In this document: positions 32,926 through 44,245 of the stretch, piece after piece
Numbering within the stretch: position 1 is the first letter of the stretch
Layout: each line of letters opens with the position of its first letter
From: Turnera subulata
Taxonomy: Eukaryota; Streptophyta; Magnoliopsida; Malpighiales; Passifloraceae
Assembly: GCA_028386065.3 (NCBI GenBank)
Contig: JAKUCV010002091.1
Span: forward strand, 55,983-119,982
Length of the DNA stretch: 64,000 nucleotides
Direction of reading: 5' to 3'
Translations under genes and position numbers: made by a program
The notes under the pieces: generated by a model
Told to the model about the DNA's origin: nothing
Database searches by the model: none
What the model saw: only the letters and a program-made list of their open reading frames with translations

Positions 32926-33609
32926 CTATCTGTTGGGTTCAACATTAACCCTGAAACTCTGAGCCTCACCATTAATGTTGACCCTAACACTGTCGTTCCA
33001 GGAGAACCACATACCACCCCTGTTGTTTTCTCCAGGTATCTCAAACCGATTCGTTGGAGGAAAACGAAGTGGAATCACACCATGATTCTCTCCTGCTTGC
33101 CACAAAGTCTCAGTAATCAGTACCATGTTAGGCTTGTACTGATTCTTCAGATCCCTTAAGGTACGCACAAAGTCTTGAGACCTTCTTGCTATACCCCTGC
33201 AATTCCACAATAAAAGTCGTACCTTAGGCCATGTAGGTGGTAACCCAGTCACCCTTGGGACGCTCCGAGCCATCATGGAAACCTGATAATAACTGCTTTG
33301 ATTTAAAATTTGACATGAAGGCTCTAGCTGAAATTCCTGCATCCTAGCAGATATGAAAAACATTATAGAGTTAGCTGAGCCATAAAAATTTGTCCTGAGA
33401 TTGCCTTGGTCCTCCAGGAAGAAAGTTTCTTCCATTGGAGTCACAAAGAACCTAGACGAGTATAGCTCATCTACAAAAACCAAACGTGGGATTCTTGCTA
33501 GCTCATTAGGCAGTTCCTCTTGTTGTTCATTTACCATGCTATAGGCCAATCTATTTCTCCTGCCTAGTGAGGCACCCTCAACAAAGAAAACAGTAGCTGG
33601 GGAAGGCAT
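32926..33609 (-). CDS. Antisense 227-aa ORF with LINE-type endonuclease N-terminus (copy in copia B)
   Basis: Same length and layout as the copy in copia A (24013-24696): an unrecognised N-terminal region to about residue 130, then LLLWNCRGIARRSQDF, YKPNMVLITET and GGMWFSWND from an endonuclease start. About 9 residues differ from A, for example LPNE for QPND and NQSS for NESS, and there are no indels. A TATAAAAT box is 96 bp upstream. The sense pol of this element has many disablements, yet this frame is open. It lacks the catalytic C-terminal half of LINE endonucleases, so an enzymatic role is unlikely. Function unknown. Confidence 0.65.
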   Translation of the reverse strand: MPSPATVFFVEGASLGRRNRLAYSMVNEQQEELPNELARIPRLVFVDELYSSRFFVTPMEETFFLEDQGNLRTNFYGSANSIMFFISARMQEFQLEPSCQILNQSSYYQVSMMARSVPRVTGLPPTWPKVRLLLWNCRGIARRSQDFVRTLRDLKNQYKPNMVLITETLWQAGENHGVIPLRFPPTNRFEIPGENNRGGMWFSWNDSVRVNINGEAQSFRVNVEPNR

Positions 33610-33704
33610 TTTTTGGTCTTGGTTGAGTTTTCTGTTTCTTTGCTCTGATGAATTTTTCTATATCTATGAGTTTTTCCTGTATCTTCCCATGTAATCCTTC
33701 CCCC

Positions 33705-33714
33705 ATTTTATAGC
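33705..33714 (-). promoter_or_regulatory. TATA box upstream of the antisense ORF (copia B)
   Basis: The complement reads GCTATAAAAT, 96 bp before the ATG at 33609. Position and context match copia A. Confidence 0.5.
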
Positions 33715-34064
33715 CTGAGCATAGATAGCCAGGTGTCCCCGAAATAATCCAGAAGATTTTCGGTGGATTATATTATTATTCAGAAAATTCCAAAGCTTTA
33801 CAATCCTCGAGGATTTGTTTTTGGAAATGTCTGCCACTACATTAATTATTGTCCAATAATTCCGATCTTTTCCGACATGAGTGGCAGGAATAAGCCTAAT
33901 ATTGACACATGTATTGCAGCCTGAAGCTAGCAGTTGAGTAATTGAAACTTAACATATCCAGCCAGAAGCTGGAATGCACTAGCCTGGAGCTAGCAATTTT
34001 AAGTGTTTAGATACACAGCTTGCGCAGCCTGAAGCTGGCACCAACTTGAAGTTGGTTCATGGAT

Positions 34065-36430
34065 TTATTGTTTGGCATGACCGGATGGGCCATCCCGGGT
34101 TAATAATGATGCACGAAATTTATTGGATCATTCATTGAAAAACCAGAAGTTTTACAATCAATGAATTTCTATGAGTTTGTTTGCTGCGAAAGTTATTATA
34201 CGGCCTTCCTAAGATGAGAATGGCCTAGTATCACCAGCAAGTTTGAGAATAGTTCAGGGACATGAACGCGGACTGATAAATCCGCGGTGTTAACCATCTA
34301 GGTAATTTTTACGATGCATCGACTAGATGGTCTATTGTGTGACGCAAGTTGGCATTGTGCGCACTTGTTCTAATGATTAAGCCACTTGCAAGTGCATATC
34401 CCTACTCATGTTATTAGACTATATGTCTAGATAATGCTGGTATGTTTCTTCAATGGAGAATGTATATCATTGGAAATAAACCCAAAGAGATCTGGGCCAT
34501 ATTAACAATTGATTGCAGGACCATTGATGAAATATGACTATGATATTTTATACGCAGTAAATGTGCATCAAGCCAATAAGATATTATACGATCATAAGAT
34601 CTCCCCATTGGTTCTTGGTCACAAAATATCTCCCATCTTCGGACCGTTGGTTGTACAGTATATTATGCTCCACCACAGCATAGTTAATCTGGTCCTTAAA
34701 GAAGTTTGGGAATAGATGTTGGGTAATCTCCATCAAATCACAACATTTTTGAGACTATTGACTAAAAGATTGGAGATTCATTTATAGCGAGATTTGCTTA
34801 TTGATAAATTTGATATGTGTGTATACCCAACATCAGGGGGAGAAAGAAGCAGTTGGATCAAGTTTGTTGAAATGCATAATATATATGAATGTTGATCCTC
34901 ATCTAAATTAGTATGAACCTGAAGTTCAAAAGATGATTCATTTGCAGAAAAATTGATATGCAATTGCCAGACACATTTAAATTAAGTGTGACTATATATC
35001 AGCTGCAAATGCTCCTGTTTAAGATTGATGTTCCTGAAGAATAATGTAAATATGCAAATGAATCTATAGATTATACTCGGTTCCAAAAGAAAAGAAATTC
35101 TCGATAGAGAAAAAGGAGCAAAAGTGATAGGATGACCCCAGTGAGAAAATAAGACCTCCAGTAGAGGTTTGAATTAAAAGTCCTCCAGAAGAGGTTGATT
35201 CTCTGACACAATTGATAAAGTTCCAGAAGTAACTCAGGTACCTGAAATAAATGAGCATGATGAGAACTCAATTACAGTGTCAGGAATAAGATGGAACCGA
35301 CGAGAAATAACCGTCGACGGAATACAATTTATAGCTCTAAATATTAACAATGAGGATCATGAACCTACAAATGAAAGTAGGCGTTGTATGATTGGCCAAA
35401 ATAAAGAGATATAATTAAAGACTGTGTTAGACTCGCTTATAAAGCGAGATATTTTTCGGACCTGTAGTCCATACACCAGAGGGTGTAAAATTGATTAGTC
35501 GTAGAAATGGGTATTTGTGCAGAAAATAAATGAGATATAAAGTACGGTTGCACAAGGTTTTACCTGAACGACCTGATTTTAAATATGAGGAGATTTACTC
35601 CCCTGTGGTGGATGCAATTATGTTAATAAGTCTGGCATTATATGAAAAGAATTTGAAATGCATCTAGTGAATGCTATTACAGCCTATTTATTAATATGGA
35701 TCCATAAGTTATGATATATACATAAAGATCCCTGAAGGATCCAAGTTGCCTGAAGCAACTAATTCCCGGGAAATTACAAAAATTGAACTGAGTATAAATC
35801 ATTTTGAGTATGAATAAATTTGTATGTTTAGTGATTGGAATTCCAGAAGAGGTTTCCAAATACCGTGCTATTAGACTGGTCCTGGAGTATCCTGTCTAAG
35901 TGCAATATGTATTGCTTGTAACATAAAGCCTGAAGCTTTTGATTTAAGCCTATCGACATTATATGTATTTGCTCTTATCTTCGGGGAATAACAAATGTGT
36001 AATCCTGTAAACCCGAAAGAGAGTATAGTTGATTTATGCAGATGTAGATTCCTTATTTAGTCCACATAAAGCACAGACGGACATCAGCTACAACTTTACA
36101 CATGATGTTGCTATATTATCGGGCCTACAAAAGCAAGATGAGAAGATAGACGCTCCAACAACAAATTATGAAGATAATGCTGTTAACATTGCCCAATTGA
36201 AGGACAAATATATCAAAAGTAATCAGACAAAAATACACGTCACCCGAAGCTGACAAGGATGATTGGCATGCTACGATATCAAGATATCAATGGAGGTCAA
36301 AATGAGGGGGAGTAGAATACGCACTGCACTCTTTTTTCCTTCACCAAGTTTTTATCCCACTGGGTTTTTCTTGGTAAGGTTTTTAATGAGGCAGTTCTCC
36401 CTAAGCGTATTCTACCCAACACACAATGAC
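34065..36430 (+). pseudogene. Decayed copia pol of element B
   Basis: Sense remnants parallel to those of A: WHDRMGHPG (about 34075), RT YEEIYSPVVDAIM (about 35590) and a 'KIPEGSKLPEAT' block (about 35725), and an RNase H trace (about 36040-36110). Many stops, shifts and deletions. Confidence 0.7.
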
Positions 36431-36443
36431 ATCCAAGAGGGAG

Positions 36444-36658
36444 TGTTATAAAACACGTGGATTATGAATGTCATTGTTTTTAGTTCACCTACCCTTTACC
36501 TGTGTATTTCCTTATATAACTACTGGAATGAATGAAAACAGGTGCAGGAAGTTGAGCTTCCAACGAGTCCATCTTTCTCCTTCTCATATTCTATTCATCT
36601 CCTCTATTCTCTTCTTTCTTCTTTATAAACTGAGTATTCAATCCCTTCATTTACAACA
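36444..36658 (+). repeat. 3' LTR of copia B
   Basis: 215 bp. Followed by the duplicated GTTTG (36659-36663). Confidence 0.92.
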
Positions 36659-36924
36659 GTTTGTACTTTTTAAATATTTTATCATTATCATTATTTTACC
36701 TGTTCCTCTTCATCCACGTCTTTTTTTTTTAAATTCTGACCAGCTTTTCAAGGCTTTGTTTATTTTTTTACATATAAAAAAAAAAACAAAAGGGAAAAAA
36801 ACAAGACGTAGAAGTTAGGTAATTCCTTTTAGGGCACCAAATCATGGTTTAAGTCCATGAGAATTATTTGATATAGTAAAACAAGATCTAAATAATTTTT
36901 CTCAAAAAATAAAAACAAGATCTA
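36659..36924. other. No supported gene
   Basis: AT-rich spacer between copia B and copia C, contiguous with 30056 before B inserted. Confidence 0.5.
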
Positions 36925-37164
36925 TGTTATAAAACCGAACTTTGCTCGGGAGAGAGAAACCGGGAAAACCGAGAGAGAGAATTCCCGGGAGAGAGAAAGT
37001 AGAGAGAGAGGGAAAACTGAGAACCGAGTTTCATTGCTCGTAACCGTTTCATTAATTTCGTTTCGGTATTTATAGAAAAACGTGTTCACTATTCACAGTA
37101 CATACGTACAGTGACTCCACTATACATACAGTATTTATACAGTATATATACAATATTTATAACA
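36925..37164 (-). repeat. 3' LTR of copia C
   Basis: 240 bp, TGTTATAAAACCG to ATTTATAACA on the plus strand. TATA box on the minus strand (CTATAAATA, about 37066). Contains a GA-rich tract (36950-37020). Confidence 0.88.
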
Positions 37165-37216
37165 CTCCCCCTTGGAGTCACTGTGTATAGAGTAAAATAC
37201 GCTAAGTGGATAAACT

Positions 37217-37392
37217 GCCTCATTAAAAACCTTACTAAGAAAAATCCTGTGGGATAAAAACTTAGTGAAGGGAAAAAGAGTGCAGTGCGTATTTTTACTC
37301 CCCCTCATTTCGGCCCGACTGCCTCGTTAAAAACCTTACCAAGAAAAAACCCTGTGGGATAAAAACTTGGTGAAGGAAAAAAGAGTACAGTG
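37217..37392 (-). repeat. Duplicated pre-polypurine motif of copia C
   Basis: Two tandem copies of about 80-100 bp (from 37217 and 37319) with 'ctgcctc.ttaaaaacctta' and 'ctgtgggataaaaactt.gtga'. The single-copy equivalent lies before the 3' LTR of A and B. Confidence 0.75.
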
Positions 37393-37443
37393 GCTTCTCT
37401 TGATTTATTATTGTCGTTGAATGCCAATAATTGTCTTGTCAAC

Positions 37444-38265
37444 NNNNNNNNNNNNNNNNNNNNNNNNNNNNNNNNNNNNNNNNNNNNNNNNNNNNNNNNN
37501 NNNNNNNNNNNNNNNNNNNNNNNNNNNNNNNNNNNNNNNNNNNNNNNNNNNNNNNNNNNNNNNNNNNNNNNNNNNNNNNNNNNNNNNNNNNNNNNNNNNN
37601 NNNNNNNNNNNNNNNNNNNNNNNNNNNNNNNNNNNNNNNNNNNNNNNNNNNNNNNNNNNNNNNNNNNNNNNNNNNNNNNNNNNNNNNNNNNNNNNNNNNN
37701 NNNNNNNNNNNNNNNNNNNNNNNNNNNNNNNNNNNNNNNNNNNNNNNNNNNNNNNNNNNNNNNNNNNNNNNNNNNNNNNNNNNNNNNNNNNNNNNNNNNN
37801 NNNNNNNNNNNNNNNNNNNNNNNNNNNNNNNNNNNNNNNNNNNNNNNNNNNNNNNNNNNNNNNNNNNNNNNNNNNNNNNNNNNNNNNNNNNNNNNNNNNN
37901 NNNNNNNNNNNNNNNNNNNNNNNNNNNNNNNNNNNNNNNNNNNNNNNNNNNNNNNNNNNNNNNNNNNNNNNNNNNNNNNNNNNNNNNNNNNNNNNNNNNN
38001 NNNNNNNNNNNNNNNNNNNNNNNNNNNNNNNNNNNNNNNNNNNNNNNNNNNNNNNNNNNNNNNNNNNNNNNNNNNNNNNNNNNNNNNNNNNNNNNNNNNN
38101 NNNNNNNNNNNNNNNNNNNNNNNNNNNNNNNNNNNNNNNNNNNNNNNNNNNNNNNNNNNNNNNNNNNNNNNNNNNNNNNNNNNNNNNNNNNNNNNNNNNN
38201 NNNNNNNNNNNNNNNNNNNNNNNNNNNNNNNNNNNNNNNNNNNNNNNNNNNNNNNNNNNNNNNNN
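37444..38265. other. Assembly gap (822 N)
   Basis: Run of N. Reading frames computed across it are meaningless. Confidence 1.
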
Positions 38266-39306
38266 AATGCCTGAAAATTAAATGCGATGGGCCTTTTTAT
38301 TAATTAGCCCAATAAAAATTAAATTGCTGAAAAATAAAAATAAATGCAATGGGCCTATAGCGAACCCAATAAAAATTAAATTGCAGCAAAATAAAAGCGA
38401 TGGGCCTTATACGAGCCCAATTAAAAATGTAAAGAAATAGGCGGCTTAGCCGGCCATTATGGGCATTTCATGAGCCCAAATAAAGCATAAATAAAATTAA
38501 AGGCATGAATTTAAATGCAGTGGGCCCTTTAATAGCCCAATCAGAATTTAAATAAAAACAAAAAAAAATATGCTTACTCGATAAATCTTTCAGCAATAAT
38601 ATATATAATATATATTACTAATAGCCGGCTACTATTCCGGTATGTATATGCCATTAGCCTTCTGGGCTTGGCGGGGAAAAACTCAAGGCGTCGGATTCCG
38701 ATCGAACACTTCGAGGTTCGTCAGATCGGCCAAAAATGCTTTTCAAGGTTGCCAGATCGGTCAAAAATTGCTATTCATGGTCGCTGAAAAATTACTATTC
38801 ACGCCTTCCGGGCTTGCCGGGAAATAACCCGAGGTATAAAATTCCGGCCAAACACTTCGGGGTTCGCCGAGAAAAATTCGAGGCGTTCGGATTTCGGTCA
38901 AAATCACTATTCACCATCAAAATCACGAGGTCTCAAATTCCGGTCAAACACTTCTGGGTTTGCCGGTTTCCGGCCAAAATCACTTTTCACGGTGCTAGAA
39001 ATTACTATTCACAGTCCAGATAAATTTCTATTCACCGCGCCGGATCATTACTCCGAGGCTCATCGTGAGCTCACAATACATTTAATTATCCAAGATCAAC
39101 AGTAATTAAACACTCAAACAACATGAATTAAACAATAATTCATTGTTCATCGCCGGATTCCCGCCAATAGTTACTGTTCACTGCTGGATTCCGGTCAAAA
39201 GTTACTGTTCACCGTGCTCGGAAATTTTCCCGAGCTCACCATTCATTCAATACCCAAACACAACATTAATTCAACATTCAATCACACAAAAATAACATTA
39301 ATTAAA
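38266..39306 (-). repeat. 1.04-kb internal duplication, left copy (right copy 41545-42586)
   Basis: Matches 41545-42586 with only a handful of differences (about 99% by eye). Both hold the GGCCCA/TGGGCT array and the 5' tandem repeats. The left copy begins exactly at the edge of the gap and ends where pol-like sequence starts (39307). Confidence 0.9.
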
Positions 39307-41544
39307 CTGTAATTCCTTATAATATCATGTTGGCTTGATGCACAGTATTGCTGCATATAAAATATCAATTTTTCAAGCAATAATATTTCATCAACTGTCA
39401 TGCAATCAATTGTCAATATTCCCCCAGATCTGTTTGGGTTTATTTCCAATGATATGCAATCCCTTATTGATGAAATATAATTGAAGAAATATACCAGCAT
39501 TATCTAGACATATAGTCTAGTAACATAAGTAGGGACATGTGCCCGCAAGTGGCATAATAAGTGCGCACTTATGCCAACTTGCGTCACATAATAAACCATC
39601 TAGTCGATGCATCGTAAAAATTACCTAGATGGTTAACACCGCGGACTGATCAATCCGCGTTCATGTCCCTGAATTATTCTTTAAACTTGCTGGTGATGCT
39701 AGGCCATTCACATCTTAGGAAGGCCGTATAATAAATTTTGCAGCAAACAAACATATGAAAAAACAAATTTTGTGCATCATTATTGAACCGGGATAGCCCA
39801 ACCGGTCATGCCAAACAATGAATCAATAAACCAACTTCAAGTTGGTGTCAGCTTCAGGCTGCTATGTGTGCCAGCTTCAGGCTGGATATGATAATATGGG
39901 GAAATTATTTATCGGCTGTAAATTACATTTCTATCAGCTAACTTCCAATTAGTCTCAGTTTCGGACTGTGCAAACCGTGTATTTAATAATTTAAAAATAC
40001 TAGCTTCAGGCTAGTGCATTCCAGCTTCTGGCTGGATATGACAATTTCCAATAACCCGAATTTTTATATAGCATAATCTAAATAACAATGCTGGTAAACT
40101 TTTCACAACTTGTTTGTTAGCTACAGCAATAGCCTTTTAATATAGAGATATTCAGCATCTCAGCTCTTGCAGAGCGTAAATATTTTACTCTTCTAGAGCA
40201 CGTTATACTACAATAAAACTTGTGCTCTTCCGGAGCTTAATATATACTCTTCTAGAGCGTGATAAACGTATGCTCTTCTAGAGCATATTAATCCTCTTCT
40301 CATTTTGAGGTTGTACAATCATATATTACTTATGAATAATTTCCATTCTATTAAATACAGAATATGTCATGCATTGTCTTCAGGACAAATGCCAGAGTCA
40401 TTAAAACAATGGCTTCATGTTCATATTAAGAATTTAATAATAACATGCATGTAATTATAACAATTAATAATAAAGTTGAACATAAAATAAGAACATTCAA
40501 TATTGGCTTATACCTTCAGGGTATATTGGCATCCACACATATAATTCTCCCCCTGTGGATGTTGATTTGTGCATTGTTTTCGAGACTAATGCTTAAGGCA
40601 TTCATTTATTCCGTATTCCATACTCTTCAGGAGCGTAAGCTTATGATCTTCTGGATCATAGTTGAACTTGTGTTCATCAAAATTATTACATACAATCACA
40701 TTCACTTCAGGGAATGGACCAGGGCCAATTCGACAAGATCCATAATTTCTTTTTATTATTGTAAGTGGGAGTTTCTGTACTAGATCATTTTAAAAATATG
40801 TATTCTTCAGGAACATATTCGGATTTATGCTCTTCTGGAGCATGATAATCTTATTTCTCGTTTTCGAGTTATATTGACATCCACACATACACATATAATT
40901 CTCCCCCTGTGGATGTCAATTTTGCATAGTCTTCGGGACTAAAAACGTAAGGCATTATTCGAGAAACAATTATAAATTACTGAAAAGTAAATAAAATAGA
41001 TCGCAACGCGTAATAATATAAATTGAACATAAAATAAATTGAATATAAAATAAATTGCTCCTTCAGGGTAAGCAAGTATAATAGCAATATCCATCTTCGT
41101 GATGGTCATACAATATCCATCTTCTTGATGGTTATACAATGTCCACCTTCTGGTGGTTTATGTTTTTATTCTTAATTTTCCTTTTGAGGGATCTTCAGGA
41201 TCTTTTGAACGGTAAGACTTCGAGTCTTCGTTGTATTTTCCTTTATTGAGTCTGCTGGACTCTTATATTTAGTCTACTAGACTATTATCATATAAATTCA
41301 TGTCCTCATTTAATACCCATAACAAATTTCTTCTGGAAATTTTGAGGGTCTTAAATTCAAATATCATAATTGAATAAGTAAATGCTTAATTAAAATAAAT
41401 AAGCAAGGGGGCTATAATAAATTACCCCAAGTAAAATAAATGACAGGAAATTAAATGATGGGCCTAGTACGAGCCCATATTAAGCATAAAATTAAAGGCG
41501 AGGTAATTAAATACAATGGGCCCTCTTATAGCCCAATTAAAATA
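39307..41544 (-). pseudogene. Decayed gag/pol-side interior of copia C
   Basis: The complement matches copia A at about 23150-25700, without the antisense ORF. Includes the GAG-pre-integrase and integrase stretch (about 39500-39820) and many micro-hairpins with TTC-type loops, e.g. CCATC/GATGG at 41091 and 41117 and CCACC/GGTGG at 41143. No intact frame. Confidence 0.65.
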
Positions 41545-42586
41545 AATGCCTGAAAATTAAATGCGATGGGCCTTTTTATTAATTAGCCCAATAAAAATTA
41601 AATTGCTGAAAAATAAAAATAAATGCAATGGGCCTATAGCGAACCCAATAAAAATTAAATTGCAGCAAAATAAAAGCGATGGGCCTTATACGAGCCCAAT
41701 TAAAAATGTAAAGAAATAGGCGGCTTAGCCGGCCATTATGGGCCTTTCATGAGCCCAAATAAAGCATAAATAAAATTAAAGGCATGAATTTAAATGCAGT
41801 GGGCCCTTTAATAGCCCAATCAGAATTTAAATAAAAACAAAAAAAAAATATGCTTACTCGATAAATCTTTCAGCAATAATATATATAATATATATTACTA
41901 ATAGCCGGCTACTATTCCGGTATGTATATGCCATTAGCCTTCTGGGCTTGGCGGGGAAAAACTCAAGGCGTCGGATTCCGATCGAACACTTCGAGGTTCG
42001 TCAGATCGGCCAAAAATGCTTTTCAAGGTTGCCAGATCGGTCAAAAATTGCTATCCATGGTCGCTGAAAAATTACTATTCACGCCTTCCGGGCTTGCCGG
42101 GAAATAACCCGAGGTATAAAATTCCGGCCAAACACTTCGGGGTTCGCCGAGAAAAATTCGAGGCGTTCGGATTTCGGTCAAAATCACTATTCACCATCAA
42201 AATCACGAGGTCTCAAATTCCGGTTAAACACTTCTGGGTTTGCCGGTTTCCGGCCAAAATCACTTTTCACGGTGCCAGAAATTACTATTCACAGTCCAGA
42301 TAAATTTCTATTCACCGCGCCGGATCATTACTCCGAGGCTCATCGTGAGCTCACAATACATTTAATTATCCAAGATCAACAGTAATTAAACACTCAAACA
42401 ACATGAATTAAACAATAATTCATTGTTCATCGCCGGATTCCCGCCAATAGTTACTGTTCACTGCCGGATTCCGGTCAAAAGTTACTGTTCACCGTGCTCG
42501 GAAATTTTCCCGAGCTCACCATTCATTCAATACCCAAACACAACATTAATTCAACATTCAATCACACAAAAATAACATTAATTAAA
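41545..42586 (-). repeat. 1.04-kb internal duplication, right copy
   Basis: In the expected place for the 5' untranslated region, next to the GC-rich leader. Offset from the left copy is 3279-3280 bp. Confidence 0.9.
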
Positions 42587-42654
42587 TAATAATCAATTTC
42601 GTCTAGGATATAATTGAAAATATAAATTACTTAAGGACTGAATTGCAGGGACTT

Positions 42655-43253
42655 ACCTGCATAGAACCAGAAAAACCCCAGGGTCTAAACTGTAATCCCG
42701 CCATCATCTTCTCCATGGCTCCTTGGTGCAGGCAGCCGGCGACGTGACGAACGGCGAGGGGCAGGACGACACGGCGCGGCACGGGAGAAGGCGAGGCTGC
42801 TGGTGGTGCGGTGGCGGCGGCTGCAGCAAGAGGAGGAACCCAGATCGGCGTCGGTGGTGGCGAGGAGGAGCAGGTCCCGGCGTCGATTGTTGCGAGGAGT
42901 AAGTCGGCCGGGAGAGGAGACGAGGGCGGCAGCTGCAGCTCGCGGGGACGAGGGAGCCGGCTGCTGGCGGCGGTGAGGAGAGGAGCAACGCGGCCGGCGT
43001 TGCTGTGGGTGGTGCTTGGTGGCCGTCGGGTTTCGTCATCCCGGCGGCGCGTCCGGCGTCATCAAGGGAAGAGGACGGTTGCATCGAGATCGCGCCGGCA
43101 CGGGGAAGGGACTGGTGGTGGAGGTGAGGTGAACGGCAGCCGGAAGTTCTCCCCGGTGAACAGTAACCGCCGCGGTGAACAGTGCCGCCGGCCGGAATTT
43201 TTTCTTTCTTTTTTCATTTCTTCGGTTTTCTTCTTTCTCGGTAGAGGCGGTAT
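42655..43253 (-). other. GC-rich leader of copia C with donor-like site
   Basis: The complement ends ATGCAG|GTAAGTCCCTGCAA (GT at 42656-42655), the same donor context as in B. Proline-rich frames on both strands are not conserved and are not called. Confidence 0.5.
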
Positions 43254-43266
43254 CGTGCTGATAACG

Positions 43267-43508
43267 TGTTATAAAACCGAGCTTTGCTCGGGAGAGAGAA
43301 ACCGGGAAAACCGAGAGAGAGAATTCCCGGGAGAGAGAAAGTAGAGAGAGAGAGGGAAAACTGAGAACCGAGCTTCATTGCTCGTAACCGTTTCATTCAT
43401 TTCGTTTCGGTATTTATAGAAAAACGTGTTCACTATTCACAGTACATACGTACAGTGACTCCACTATACATACAGTATTTATACAGTATATATACAATAT
43501 TTATAACA
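43267..43508 (-). repeat. 5' LTR of copia C
   Basis: 242 bp, near-identical to 36925-37164 apart from a GA-repeat length change. Confidence 0.88.
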
Positions 43509-44245
43509 TAAGTAGCATAATTGGAGAACAATATAGACTACATTCCTCTTCTTTTTTGTAGTCAAGTAGTTGGGCTGGTACAAATTTCTCATATACGAAT
43601 CTACAGGCCCATAATCAAGTCCGGAGACTTGGACTTTCCCCGAATCCTCGAAAGCCTGGAAGAGATGAGAAGGCTTGTTCCTAAGCCCATCTCACTGTTC
43701 CTAATATACTTTTTTTGTGGCCAGAGGAGAATTCTTGACTCGCTTTGAATTTTGAGCAAATTATATGCTTATATATTTATATATAGGGTTTTTCTATCTT
43801 GTGTCTTAGGGGCACATGATAATCCCTTAAAAATAAAAATAAATCCTTATAATTAATGTGGATTATTCTCATAATGATTGAAATAACCCTTCTTTAAGAG
43901 TGATTTGTATAATATAACTAATAATAATGATGGATTATTTCAGTCACTATGAGAATGATATATATTAATTATAAAGATTTATTTCCTCTCGCCAAAATTC
44001 AAAGCGAGTCAAGAATTCTCCTCTGGCCACAAAAAAGTATATTATTAGCAAACAAAGGGTTTCCCATGGTTCATCAGATTGCAATTCCGTCACTATTCAT
44101 AATGTTATGGAGATTGTTAATTCTTTCACGATTAGCTAGCAATCTTTTTTGGTTTTAGACTTGGAAAACTCTAAATCGAGAGTTCTTAATTAATCCACCA
44201 GAGTCCTAGCGCCTTTACAAGGGAAAATCTAACTATCCCTCCTCC
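43509..44245. other. 5' flank of RING gene; segment shared with 62033-62290
   Basis: 43518-43720 matches 62033-62290, with conserved blocks 'tggagaacaatatagac', 'tacgaatctacaggcc' and 'gaatcctcgaaagcctggaa'. 44145-44220 is one of three related promoter-proximal repeats (others near 45125 and 45343). No frame of note. Confidence 0.6.

Larger units (their letters stand above)
30057..36658 (+). mobile_element. Ty1-copia retrotransposon B, defective, with antisense ORF
   Basis: A 6602-bp element with 215-bp LTRs, flanked by GTTTG at 30052-30056 and 36659-36663. Primer site CGTTATCAGCACG at 30272; polypurine tract AAGAGGGAG at 36435-36443. Same internal order as A: GC-rich leader, tandem repeats (31080-31600), TGGGCT/GGCCCA array (31710-32080), micro-hairpins, antisense 227-codon ORF, decayed pol (WHDRMGHPG near 34075, YEEIYSPVVDAI near 35590). 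The interior is clearly homologous to A, but the LTRs match only at the ends. Stops and frameshifts in pol make it non-autonomous. Confidence 0.92.
36925..43508 (-). mobile_element. Ty1-copia retrotransposon C, rearranged, with assembly gap
   Basis: Minus-strand element. The 3' LTR is 36925-37164 and the 5' LTR is 43267-43508. The polypurine tract is the complement of CTCCCCCTTGG at 37165-37175. The primer site is the complement of CGTGCTGATAACG at 43254-43266. Interior is homologous to A and B (GC-rich leader, tandem repeats, hairpin arrays, pol traces) but lacks the antisense ORF. The downstream half of pol is replaced by an 822-bp N gap followed by a second copy of the 5' region. No 5-bp duplication is seen (ATCTA left, TAAGT right), so the element may be a recombinant or the assembly may be faulty here. 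Confidence 0.8.

Noticed and set aside
37390..38303. Three ORFs of about 290 codons
   Set aside because: They consist almost entirely of unknown residues across the N gap.
42704..43344. 126- and 177-codon ORFs in the copia C leader
   Set aside because: Opposing frames over a GC-rich leader; the plus frame runs into the LTR.
36920..43513. A target duplication for copia C
   Set aside because: The flanking five bases are ATCTA and TAAGT, which do not match. I report the element without one.
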